The notes under the pieces are model-generated. The model was not told the origin of the DNA. It searched no databases and was given only the letters and a program-made list of their open reading frames with translations. From Cohnella fermenti (GTDB lineage Bacteria > Bacillota > Bacilli > Paenibacillales > Paenibacillaceae): a stretch of DNA of 64,000 nucleotides. Of the stretch, positions 17,110 to 25,268 are shown piece after piece (the first letter of the stretch is position 1; each line of letters opens with the position of its first letter). The DNA is taken from NCBI RefSeq assembly GCF_004801405.1, contig NZ_SSOB01000045.1:1-64000 (forward strand), given 5' to 3'. Position numbers and translations under genes: made by a program.

Positions 17110-17135
17110 GCTTAGAAGATCGAGGTGAGCTGGGA

Positions 17136-19010
17136 ATGGAGTTGGGGATGGAGATGCCGCTTGCGGTTACGGCGGTTTTATTGCTGTTGTCCATGGCGGG
17201 ATACATGCTGCTCGCGCGGAGAATGCTGGCTCTTCAATGGGAGTTCGTGCCTGTCTTTACGTTCTCGTCCATTGCCTGCCTCGTCTTCCTGGGCGGCCTT
17301 GTCGGCATGCTGTACCCGGTCAGCCTTGGCGTGCTGCTGGGAGGAGATCTGTCGCTGCTCGTCATGGCACTGCTGTGGCTGCGCCGAAGGGCTCGGCCGC
17401 GGCTTTCGCTTTCGATTTTTCAGCTTGGCTTTTTTGCGGGGAGCTTGTTTTTTCTGCAGATGCTGCTTCGCAACAGGCTGACTCACTACGACAATTTCTC
17501 CCATTGGGCGATTGTGCTGAAGCTGCTGCTGAGCACCGACGCTTTTCCGACGCCGGATGCGGCTTTGATTGATTTCAAGAACTATCCGCTCGGCGTCACT
17601 TCGTTCCTGTACTATATATGCCGATTCGCGGGCCATTCCCAGTCCATCATGCTGGTCGCGCAGGGGCTGCTCATCTTCTCGTGCTTTTACGCCATGTTCG
17701 GCATCATCGCGGACAAGCAACGATTTCTGTTGTACGCCTTTCTCGCATTCGGCTTGTCGACGCTCTCGTTTTTTAATATAACGATTCGCATTACGAATTT
17801 GCTGGTCGATTTTCTGCTGCCGATTTATGCGCTCGCTGCGTTGGCGGCGGTGTATCGGTATCGGGAGTCGCCGAAGCGGGCCTGCCTCGTTGTGCTTCCG
17901 CTGGCCGGACTGCTGACGGTGGTCAAGAGCACGGGCATTCTGTTCGCGGCGGTTGCCCTTCTTTTCCTTGTGTATATGGCCTTCGTTTACCGCAGGGGAA
18001 GCAGTTGGAGCGACGGGTTCCTCCTCCCGATCGCCCTCTGCGCTTCCTTCCTCCCGTATATCGGGTGGAGCCGGCGCATGGCGACCGTATTCGAGGGAGT
18101 GGAGAACAAGTTCGAGGTGTCTTCCTCCGGTCTGCAGGGGGCGGCCACGGGCAAAACGCCGGAGCAGATGAAGGACATCATCTCCCTGTTCCTGCACTCC
18201 AGCACCGATCTGGCGACACGCCCGGCGCTCGGGATCGCCGCCTTCGAGGTGGCGGCGATTGTCGCTTCCCTATTCGCGGCGATTGTGCTGAAGAGGAAGT
18301 GGAAGCTGTGGAAGGCGATGCTCGCCCTCAATGCGGTGGTATTGCTGTACTATGCCGGCATTCTTGCCTTGTATTTGTACTCAATGCCGCTGGACGAGGC
18401 CATCCAGCTTGCGGGCTTCGAACGGTATGCCTCCAGCATCGTGGTGCTGTTCGCCGGGGGACTGACGCTGTGCGCCGCCGTCGACCTCGAACGCTCCTTC
18501 TACTATAAGATCGGCGAGATGCCGTCCGCCCGCGCGTTTAAGAGCGTGGCAACCAAAGGCTACTACCAGAAGGGGATCTGGGTATGCACATCGGTTGCCG
18601 CCATCGTGCTGCTGTCCGAATATAACGGCATTCAGTCCATCGCGGCGGGCTACGACGGCACGCTTCCGAACAAAGTGGCCGCCGTCACCGGCGACCGCTG
18701 GTATGAGGGCGGCCAGGCGGATTCGCACCGCTATTTGTTCTATGCCTCGGATACCGATCAGCAGGTGACGAACTATTATTTGCAGTATATCGGCAAGTAC
18801 TTCCTGTATGCGCCGAATGTGGACGGAATCGTCTTGTTCTATGAAGACAATATGGACAACCTTCTGAGCGGCTACGATTATCTGGTTGTCGTGGAGAGCG
18901 ATTCCGACGGAGACCGGCTGCTGCGGAAGCATTATGGGGTGCAGATGGAAGCGGGCATCTATCAGATTACCCGCTCCGGAGAGCAGATCGGACTGAAGCT
19001 CGTGAACTGA
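17136..19010 (+). CDS. Polytopic membrane protein, possible GT-C-type glycosyltransferase
   Basis: A 624-residue protein with about twelve membrane helices over residues 8-460 and a C-terminal soluble part ending LRKHYGVQMEAGIYQITRSG. The first long outer loop carries THYDNFSHWAIVLKLLL and later DFKNYPLG. An acidic residue in this position is typical of GT-C lipid-linked-sugar transferases, so I suggest but do not assert that class. The ATG at 17136 follows GAGGTGAGC, 26 bases after the synthase, so the three genes probably form one operon. No family name is recognised with certainty. Confidence 0.6.
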   Translation: MELGMEMPLAVTAVLLLLSMAGYMLLARRMLALQWEFVPVFTFSSIACLVFLGGLVGMLYPVSLGVLLGGDLSLLVMALLWLRRRARPRLSLSIFQLGFFAGSLFFLQMLLRNRLTHYDNFSHWAIVLKLLLSTDAFPTPDAALIDFKNYPLGVTSFLYYICRFAGHSQSIMLVAQGLLIFSCFYAMFGIIADKQRFLLYAFLAFGLSTLSFFNITIRITNLLVDFLLPIYALAALAAVYRYRESPKRACLVVLPLAGLLTVVKSTGILFAAVALLFLVYMAFVYRRGSSWSDGFLLPIALCASFLPYIGWSRRMATVFEGVENKFEVSSSGLQGAATGKTPEQMKDIISLFLHSSTDLATRPALGIAAFEVAAIVASLFAAIVLKRKWKLWKAMLALNAVVLLYYAGILALYLYSMPLDEAIQLAGFERYASSIVVLFAGGLTLCAAVDLERSFYYKIGEMPSARAFKSVATKGYYQKGIWVCTSVAAIVLLSEYNGIQSIAAGYDGTLPNKVAAVTGDRWYEGGQADSHRYLFYASDTDQQVTNYYLQYIGKYFLYAPNVDGIVLFYEDNMDNLLSGYDYLVVVESDSDGDRLLRKHYGVQMEAGIYQITRSGEQIGLKLVN

Positions 19011-19026
19011 CGCGCTGCGGAGCCGG

Positions 19027-20121
19027 TCAATCCTGCTTCTCCGCGACGGTCCCGTCGCCCTGCACCTCGGCGTTGAAGCTGAGCTTGTTCAGCTTCGCGT
19101 ACGTATTCCGGTTGTACTCGTCGTCCATAAGCCGCGGCTGCGTCGAGACGATCTTGGCCGGGGTGACCGCGGCCGCGACCCCGGCATCCGACAGGCTCAG
19201 CTTCACGATCATCGTGTCGCTGCTCTTCTCCGTCTTCGAGGTGAAGACGAAGTTGCCGAGCGAGTAGAACACCGGCTTCCCCTTGTACCACTCGATTCCT
19301 TGCAGGCAGTGGCTGTGCGCCCCGATAACCGCGTCCGCCCCGGCGTCGATGAACGCGCGGGCGTACTCCCTTGCGTATTCCTCCGGATAGTCCTCCCGTT
19401 CCTTGTTCCAATGAATGAACACAATCGTATAGTCCGCCTGCTCCACGGCTTGCTTCACATAGGTCATCATCGGCTCCAGCGAATACCCGTGGGCGATGCC
19501 GGGCTTGTTCTTGCCGGAATACCAGCTTGCCTCCGGCAGAACTCGGCTGATGCCGACAATGGCGACCTTCTTGCCGCGAACCTCCTGCACGTATGGAGCG
19601 AACGCCTCGTCATTGTTCTGGCCGGCCCCGGTCAGCCCGAGCCCGTAGCGGCGAACGTTCGCAATCGTATCGTCCAGCGCCTCGAATCCGTAGTCGAGCG
19701 AGTGGTTGTTGGCCAGGCCGACGCCGTCGAAGCCTGCGTTCACAAGCCCCTCAAGCGACTCCGGGCGCGAGCGGAACGTGAACTGCTTGTTCGCCGGCTT
19801 GCCGCGCGTCGAGACGGACGTCTCGAGGTTGCCGAACGTGATGTCGGCATCGGCCAGGACGTCCGCCGTCCGCTTAAACGGGAAGTCGACGCCGTACTTG
19901 CGGATGTAGGAGTCGATCGAATCGGCCAGCAGGATGTCGCCGACGAGATTGACGGTGATCGGAGGCTCGGGAGCGGGCTCCTCCTCCACGTCCGCCGCCA
20001 CGTCTGCCGTCGCGTTCGCCACGGAGAGCGCTGCATGCGTTTGACTGGACAAGGCGGTTGTCGCCAGCGAAGAATGCATCGCGAGCCATAACGAGATCAG
20101 GAGCATGCCGAGCGCCTTCAC
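19027..20121 (-). CDS. CapA-family exported protein
   Basis: A 364-residue protein with an N-terminal signal (LGMLLISLWLAMHSSLATTAL) and a PGA_cap domain of the metallophosphoesterase fold: VNLVGDILLAD, ITFGNLETSVS, GLANNHSLDYG, IVFIHWNKERED and IGAHSHCLQGIEWYKGKPVF followed by YSLGNFVF. CapA proteins take part in poly-gamma-glutamate capsule handling, but many homologues have other envelope roles. The GTG start at 20121 uses a GAGGT that overlaps the yyaC stop, so the two are translationally linked. It is convergent with the membrane protein at 17136-19010. Confidence 0.82.
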   Translation of the reverse strand: MKALGMLLISLWLAMHSSLATTALSSQTHAALSVANATADVAADVEEEPAPEPPITVNLVGDILLADSIDSYIRKYGVDFPFKRTADVLADADITFGNLETSVSTRGKPANKQFTFRSRPESLEGLVNAGFDGVGLANNHSLDYGFEALDDTIANVRRYGLGLTGAGQNNDEAFAPYVQEVRGKKVAIVGISRVLPEASWYSGKNKPGIAHGYSLEPMMTYVKQAVEQADYTIVFIHWNKEREDYPEEYAREYARAFIDAGADAVIGAHSHCLQGIEWYKGKPVFYSLGNFVFTSKTEKSSDTMIVKLSLSDAGVAAAVTPAKIVSTQPRLMDDEYNRNTYAKLNKLSFNAEVQGDGTVAEKQD

Positions 20122-20126
20122 CCGCG

Positions 20127-20693
20127 TTACCTCGGCAGGGAGCTCTGGACGGCGCTCATAAGGCTGTCCGCGATGAGCTCCGCCATGCCCATGACGATAT
20201 GGAGACGGGTGCTCTGAAGCACGTGGTACTCCATGAAGCCCCCGACGTTGACGACGGCGGACAGATGCACGTCTCCGACGGGAGTGAGCTGCTTGTTCAC
20301 TCCGGCGCCGGGGTGAATCGGCCCTTCCCCGAGCAGAATGTTGCCGACGCTCGACGACTTGCCGAGGCAGGCGTCGATGCCGACGATGTAGGGCCGCTCG
20401 ATCTCCCGGTGCAGGCGCACCAGCGTCTCGTCCAGATTGCGCGCGTGAACCGGCTCTTCCAGCGTGCCGTACAGATGGAAGGGCCGGGAGCCGTGCTTGC
20501 TGAGGGCGGTGCCGGCCAGCGGGCCGAGCGAGTCGCCGGTGGAACGGTCCGTGCCGAGGCAGACGATCGCCAGCCTTCTTCCGTCGCGAAGCTGGGAGAA
20601 GTAGCGGGCAAGGCGGGCCGAGATTTGCAAGCAGGCGGAAGGGTCCGTGTAAGGAACTTTGAGCGGAGGTTTATCCGTTGGGGAGCTGAGCAT
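20127..20693 (-). CDS. yyaC: YyaC-like spore protease family protein
   Basis: A 188-residue member of the YyaC family, related to germination-protease-type peptidases. Visible motifs are IVCLGTDRSTGDSLGPLAGT, YIVGIDACLGKSSSVGNI and KQLTPVGDVHLSAVVNVGGFM. The length fits the family. It indicates an endospore former and is presumably expressed during sporulation. The ATG at 20693 follows AAAGGAG. It lies upstream of capA with a 5-base gap, on the same strand. A perfect palindrome lies 49 bases upstream. Confidence 0.85.
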   Translation of the reverse strand: MLSSPTDKPPLKVPYTDPSACLQISARLARYFSQLRDGRRLAIVCLGTDRSTGDSLGPLAGTALSKHGSRPFHLYGTLEEPVHARNLDETLVRLHREIERPYIVGIDACLGKSSSVGNILLGEGPIHPGAGVNKQLTPVGDVHLSAVVNVGGFMEYHVLQSTRLHIVMGMAELIADSLMSAVQSSLPR

Positions 20694-20741
20694 GGATCGA
20701 TCGTTTCTCCTTTCGGACCTGGAAGTCTCGATTTTCTAAAT

Positions 20742-20756
20742 GATACAATTTGTATC
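20742..20756. promoter_or_regulatory. 15-bp perfect palindrome GATACAATTTGTATC
   Basis: The palindrome GATACAATTTGTATC lies upstream of yyaC and 181 bases before the divergent esterase. It has the form of the operators I associate with the Xre repressor of Bacillus prophage PBSX. No adjacent xre gene is present, so the binder is unknown. Confidence 0.6.
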
Positions 20757-20937
20757 TAAAGAAGTCTGTCGGATGCCGGAGGGAAACGTAGGCCGGGAGT
20801 CGCTATTTGCCCGTTCCTGAACGAATTTATTGTCGAATGGACGTGGCGGAACGGACATTGCGTCTTCCGTAATCGATAAAATCTAGTAAGATAGGTAGTA
20901 GCGAAAAAACAATGGCAGAGGGGAAGATGAAGCGGTT

Positions 20938-21882
20938 ATGAATTATCTGGAGCGAAGACTGGCGGAGCTGCAGCAATACAAGCCGGACCGAACGACGCCG
21001 GACGACTTGAACGAATTCTGGGAGAGAACCCTGCGCGAAGCGAAGCAGCGGCCTCTTAACGATACGAGAGAAGCGGTGTCCGGCCTGTCTCCTTATATCA
21101 ACTACCACCGAGTCGTCTACGAGGGCTACGACCGGACGCCGATCCACGGCTGGTACTTGACCCCGGCGTTCGCAGGCGAAGGGCCGTATCCTTGCGTCGT
21201 TCTCTATCATGGCTACACGGGCAGCAAGGGCACTCCGGACAGCTATTCGAATTGGCTGCTCGCCGGCTATGCCGTCATGGCCATCGACATCCGCGGCCAG
21301 GGCGGGGAGACGGGCAATCTGCTTCCGCAGACGCACGGCATGACGCGAGGATGGATGAACCAAGGGCTGCTCGACCCCGAGCAGCATTACTATCGCGCGA
21401 TCGCGATCGACGCGCTGAAGGCGCTCGAATGGGCGGCCCGCCAGCCCGAAGTGGACGCCTCGCGGATCGCGGTTGTCGGCGGCAGCCAGGGAGGCGGCCT
21501 GTCGCTTATCGTCTCGGCGCTCAGCGACCTGCCGGCGAGGACGATTGCGGATATTCCGAACATGTGCCACATGGATTACGGAATCTCGTTGTCGAGCGGT
21601 TCGCTCACGGAAGCGGCCGACTTCGTCTCGCGCCAGCCCGAGCACCTCGAGACGGTGCTGCGCACGCTAAGCTACTTCGACATGCTGAACCTGTGCGATC
21701 GGCTGAAGGCGCCGCTGCTCGTATCGGTCGGCCTGAAGGACCCGATCTGCATGCCGGAGACGATCTTCGCCGTCTACAATCGAATCGAGGCGCCCAAGGA
21801 GCTGATCGTGTATCCGTACAACGGACACTTCACAAGCGGGGACCACTTCGGCAAGCAGGTGGAGTTCCTACGGAGAACGTGA
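20938..21882 (+). CDS. CE7 acetyl-xylan esterase / cephalosporin-C deacetylase
   Basis: A 314-residue alpha/beta hydrolase of carbohydrate esterase family 7, cytoplasmic (no signal). Motifs are the RGQGGETGN oxyanion segment, the nucleophile Ser183 in VVGGSQGGGLS, the acid in GLKDPICMPE and the base His297 in YNGHF. CE7 enzymes usually have His-Glu at the last site; here it is His-Phe, a small departure. The enzyme removes acetyl groups from short xylo-oligosaccharides. The ATG at 20938 is the only workable start, because the ATG at 20926 runs into a stop. It fits the hemicellulose theme of GH127 and GH43 elsewhere in the window. Confidence 0.85.
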   Translation: MNYLERRLAELQQYKPDRTTPDDLNEFWERTLREAKQRPLNDTREAVSGLSPYINYHRVVYEGYDRTPIHGWYLTPAFAGEGPYPCVVLYHGYTGSKGTPDSYSNWLLAGYAVMAIDIRGQGGETGNLLPQTHGMTRGWMNQGLLDPEQHYYRAIAIDALKALEWAARQPEVDASRIAVVGGSQGGGLSLIVSALSDLPARTIADIPNMCHMDYGISLSSGSLTEAADFVSRQPEHLETVLRTLSYFDMLNLCDRLKAPLLVSVGLKDPICMPETIFAVYNRIEAPKELIVYPYNGHFTSGDHFGKQVEFLRRT

Positions 21883-21936
21883 TGGCTAAATATTGATATG
21901 TACCTGCATAGAGAGAGCGATGCATATGCAGAAATG

Positions 21937-21961
21937 AGGGAGCCGATAGGCTTCTTTTTTT
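21937..21961 (+). terminator. Intrinsic terminator after the esterase
   Basis: GAGCC and GGCTT pair around GATA, followed by CTTTTTTT. The stem is short, but the T-run is strong. It marks the left side of the AT-rich island. Confidence 0.65.
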
Positions 21962-22055
21962 GTCAATAGATTGAAGGAATCATTGTGAGGAAACAAAAAA
22001 ATGGTCATTGGGATAATTATCGATTAAATTCGACAAAAAATAACAATTTCTCTTA

Positions 22056-22084
22056 AGGAATTTATTCCTATTGAGCCTTATAAT
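22056..22084 (+). promoter_or_regulatory. Candidate promoter with 14-bp palindrome for the island's first gene
   Basis: The palindrome AGGAATTTATTCCT (22056-22069) is followed by TATAAT at 22079-22084, about 40 bases before the ATG at 22125. The palindrome occupies the -35 position and no normal -35 is seen, so a regulator may be required. This is an inference. Confidence 0.4.
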
Positions 22085-22124
22085 TTAGAACTGATATTTA
22101 TTTCATTGGTTCTGGAGGCACTAT

Positions 22125-25100
22125 ATGTCAAAGAAGCAGAGTATTACTCGAATTTCATTTGTATTAGTACTGGTCATTTTATTAAATCTGTTTTCATCTT
22201 CTCCATTAGTAATTGCAAATGACGAGGAAGAAATTCAAGATACTTTTGAACCGAACGATGATTTTCAAGGTGCTTTAAGCGTACTTCCTGACAATAACTA
22301 TACGTCCTATATTTCAACTAGTGGAGACATAGACATCTATAAGTTTATTGCTGATACTGAAGGATTTTTCGCCGTAAATCTGATATCCCCAGCGGGAAGG
22401 GACTACGACGTAGAAGTATATGGAGATGCTAATTGGTCTAGCTGGCTTGCAGGATCTACTGAAACTGCTGATCAAGTTGACGCCATTACGATTCCTGTAA
22501 GCCCTAATGTGGCATATTACTTTGTAGTGTATGGGAAAGATGCCAACGAATTTAATCTAGAACCCTATACTTTGTCTTTTGGACATATCCAAAATGATAA
22601 CTATGAACCGAATGGCACACTAAATCAGGCTATAAGTATATTACCTGATGAAGTATATACATCTTACATCTCTATTGCAGGTGACAAAGATATTTATACT
22701 TTTACTGCGGAGGCAGAAGGGCTGATTACAGTATATCTAACTTCTCCAGCAGGAAAAGACCTTGATGTAGAGGTGTTTGAAAATGCAAGTTGGTCGAATT
22801 GGCTCGCGGATTCGACCAACGGTGAAGGACAAGAGGATATTATGACGTTCTCTGTAACGGCGGGCATTCCCTATTACATTGTAGTTTACGGTAAGGATTC
22901 TGGTGTATTTGGAGGAGGAGCGTATACATTACATTTCGAGGCTCTACAGGAAGAGTCACCGACTTCTGATTTGTCGACCAAGGAGATATATGGATATTAT
23001 GTTCCTGGCGACCAAGAAAGTGTAGATCGTCTTCAAGAAAATAGCTCATACATACAAAATCTTTTATCGGCAACCTATGACATAAATTCTTATGGTGATA
23101 TTACAGGGGAGGATTCTGTTGAAGTACTAGACTACTCGAGAGAACAAGGGATTAAGATATTTGCTGTACTTCAAAATAGAGAAAATGATGCCTTTAGTCC
23201 AGAACTAGCTGAAACGATTATTTCCTCTGCTACGCTCAGAGGAAGTCTTATCCAGAACATATATTCTTTACTGACGGAGAAAGGATATACAGGAGTTAAT
23301 ATTGATTTTGAAGGGATAGATCCCCTATATAAAAACCAGTATACACAATTCCTTCAGGAACTTGTAAATGAGCTTAGACCCGCCGGGCTTCAGGTCATCG
23401 TGTCAGTTGAATCAATAACAACCAGCACGCAGGAAAACACCAAGGCATATGATTTAACCCAATTAGGCAACATCGTTGATAAAGTTCAGTTGATGACTTA
23501 TGACCAGCATGGGCCATGGAGTCTGCCGGGAGCTGTGGCTAGTTATCAATGGGTCGACAATGTAGTGAACTATATTTCAGGAAAGATTAGTAGCGATAAG
23601 ATTCTCTTGGGCCTAAATGCGTATGCTTTTGATTGGAATTTAGATGATGCTTCCAATACTGAGTATCTGCCTCTGAATAAAATATTATGGCTATCCTCCG
23701 TAGCTGAAGGCGATCATGCTTGGGATCCCGATAGTCAATCCCCCTATTTTACTTATGAGGGAAGTAATGGGGATGAGCATTTAGTGTGGTATGAGAATTA
23801 CACAAGCATACGATTAAAGACCCAACTTGTATCGAAATATAATCTTGCAGGCGTCGCAGTTTGGAGAATAGGGTATGAGGATCCGGAATTCTGGCAATCC
23901 GTGATGACAGGGTTGGAGCCAGAGAATCAGATAGAGCTTGTAAACAGTACCATGTTAGAATTTCAAAACAATAACGACTTAATTGATGATAATGAAATGA
24001 ATAACAGGTTTTCGGAGGCTGTCGAAGTTACTCCCGGGAATTCATATCTTTCTTATCTATCGATAGCAAATGATAGGGACATATTCAAGTTTACTTCCGA
24101 TAGTGAAGGGCAAATTACAGTAAATCTGACATCCCCAAGTGGAAAGGATTATGATGTCGAAGTATTTGAAACAGCGAATTGGTCTAACTGGATCGCAGGA
24201 TCATCTGAAGGAGTAGGCCAGCAAGACAGCTTATTGTTGCGTGTGAAGCCAAATACAGATTATTACATCGTTGTGTATGGGAAGAGTCCATCTGAATTTG
24301 GCAGTTCCCCCTATACTGTTTCTCTTGGATTGGTTCAAGAAGGGATCAACGATACGTATGAACCGAATGGCACGTTAGCGCAGGCCGTCAATGTTGAGCT
24401 GGGGAATACGTACGACTCGTATCTATCCGTAGCAGGGGATAAGGACATCTACACATTCACAGCGGAGGCGGAAGGCCAGGTTACGGTGAACCTGACATCG
24501 CCGACGGGAAAAGACTACAACGTAGAAGTGTTCGAAACGGCCAGTTGGTCGAACTGGTTGGCGGATTCCGAGGACGGAGTCGGCGAAGAGGATGTCATGC
24601 CGTTCAATGTGAAGGCCAATACGGCATACTACATCGTTGTGTATGGGAAGGATTCCGCGGAGTTCGGCCCAGACCCGTATACGTTATCGTTCGGGATGCT
24701 TATGAGGGACACGTATGAACCGAATGGCACTTTTATTGACGCGACGAGAGTGCAATTTGGAAAATCATTCGATTCTTTCTTATCCAGTTCATCGGATAAA
24801 GATATTTTCTCGTTGATGTCAAAAATAGAAGGTAAGATTACTGTTAGCTTGAAGTCGCCTACGGGCAAGGACTACGATATTGAGGTTTTCGAAACGGCAA
24901 ACTGGTCAAATTGGCTTGCAGGCTCATCTGACGTAGGGCAAATGGACAAAATGACATTTAGCGTTCAGCCAAACACTGTATATTATATTGTCGTTTATGG
25001 TAAAACCTCTTCTGATTTCGGATCAGAATCATACACGTTGACAATTGGTAATTATGCTCAATACAACTATGATCTGATTACCAAACGATTGAATAGTATA

Positions 25101-25181
25101 TTTTATGCGGACGGTAGAGAAGTCCAGTACACCTACGACGATAGTGGGAACGTAGTGGAAATTAAAGTGATAGGTTCTTGA
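22125..25181 (+). CDS. Secreted GH18-like protein with five PPC domains and a YD-like tail
   Basis: A 1018-residue exported protein. After a signal peptide (ISFVLVLVILLNLF) come two bacterial pre-peptidase C-terminal (PPC) domains (about 35-155 and 160-275). A GH18 barrel follows (about 288-605), with YTGVNIDFEG in which D394 and E396 keep the catalytic DxE while the first two Asp of DxxDxDxE are Thr and Asn. Three more PPC domains (about 625-950) each carry EPNGT, KDIYTFTAEAEG and ANWSNW. The last 35 residues (FYADGREVQYTYDDSGNVVE) look like one YD repeat. The GH18 type is nearest to spore/wall N-acetylglucosaminidases (YaaH-like). The gene is AT-rich unlike flanking chromosome. Confidence 0.8.
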   Translation: MSKKQSITRISFVLVLVILLNLFSSSPLVIANDEEEIQDTFEPNDDFQGALSVLPDNNYTSYISTSGDIDIYKFIADTEGFFAVNLISPAGRDYDVEVYGDANWSSWLAGSTETADQVDAITIPVSPNVAYYFVVYGKDANEFNLEPYTLSFGHIQNDNYEPNGTLNQAISILPDEVYTSYISIAGDKDIYTFTAEAEGLITVYLTSPAGKDLDVEVFENASWSNWLADSTNGEGQEDIMTFSVTAGIPYYIVVYGKDSGVFGGGAYTLHFEALQEESPTSDLSTKEIYGYYVPGDQESVDRLQENSSYIQNLLSATYDINSYGDITGEDSVEVLDYSREQGIKIFAVLQNRENDAFSPELAETIISSATLRGSLIQNIYSLLTEKGYTGVNIDFEGIDPLYKNQYTQFLQELVNELRPAGLQVIVSVESITTSTQENTKAYDLTQLGNIVDKVQLMTYDQHGPWSLPGAVASYQWVDNVVNYISGKISSDKILLGLNAYAFDWNLDDASNTEYLPLNKILWLSSVAEGDHAWDPDSQSPYFTYEGSNGDEHLVWYENYTSIRLKTQLVSKYNLAGVAVWRIGYEDPEFWQSVMTGLEPENQIELVNSTMLEFQNNNDLIDDNEMNNRFSEAVEVTPGNSYLSYLSIANDRDIFKFTSDSEGQITVNLTSPSGKDYDVEVFETANWSNWIAGSSEGVGQQDSLLLRVKPNTDYYIVVYGKSPSEFGSSPYTVSLGLVQEGINDTYEPNGTLAQAVNVELGNTYDSYLSVAGDKDIYTFTAEAEGQVTVNLTSPTGKDYNVEVFETASWSNWLADSEDGVGEEDVMPFNVKANTAYYIVVYGKDSAEFGPDPYTLSFGMLMRDTYEPNGTFIDATRVQFGKSFDSFLSSSSDKDIFSLMSKIEGKITVSLKSPTGKDYDIEVFETANWSNWLAGSSDVGQMDKMTFSVQPNTVYYIVVYGKTSSDFGSESYTLTIGNYAQYNYDLITKRLNSIFYADGREVQYTYDDSGNVVEIKVIGS

Positions 25182-25268
25182 AAAAAGTGATTTCTAATTT
25201 TGTGTGAAAAACTGAGAAAGAATAATCATCAGACATAAATTTATAATCTGCACTATGGAGGAAGTAAA

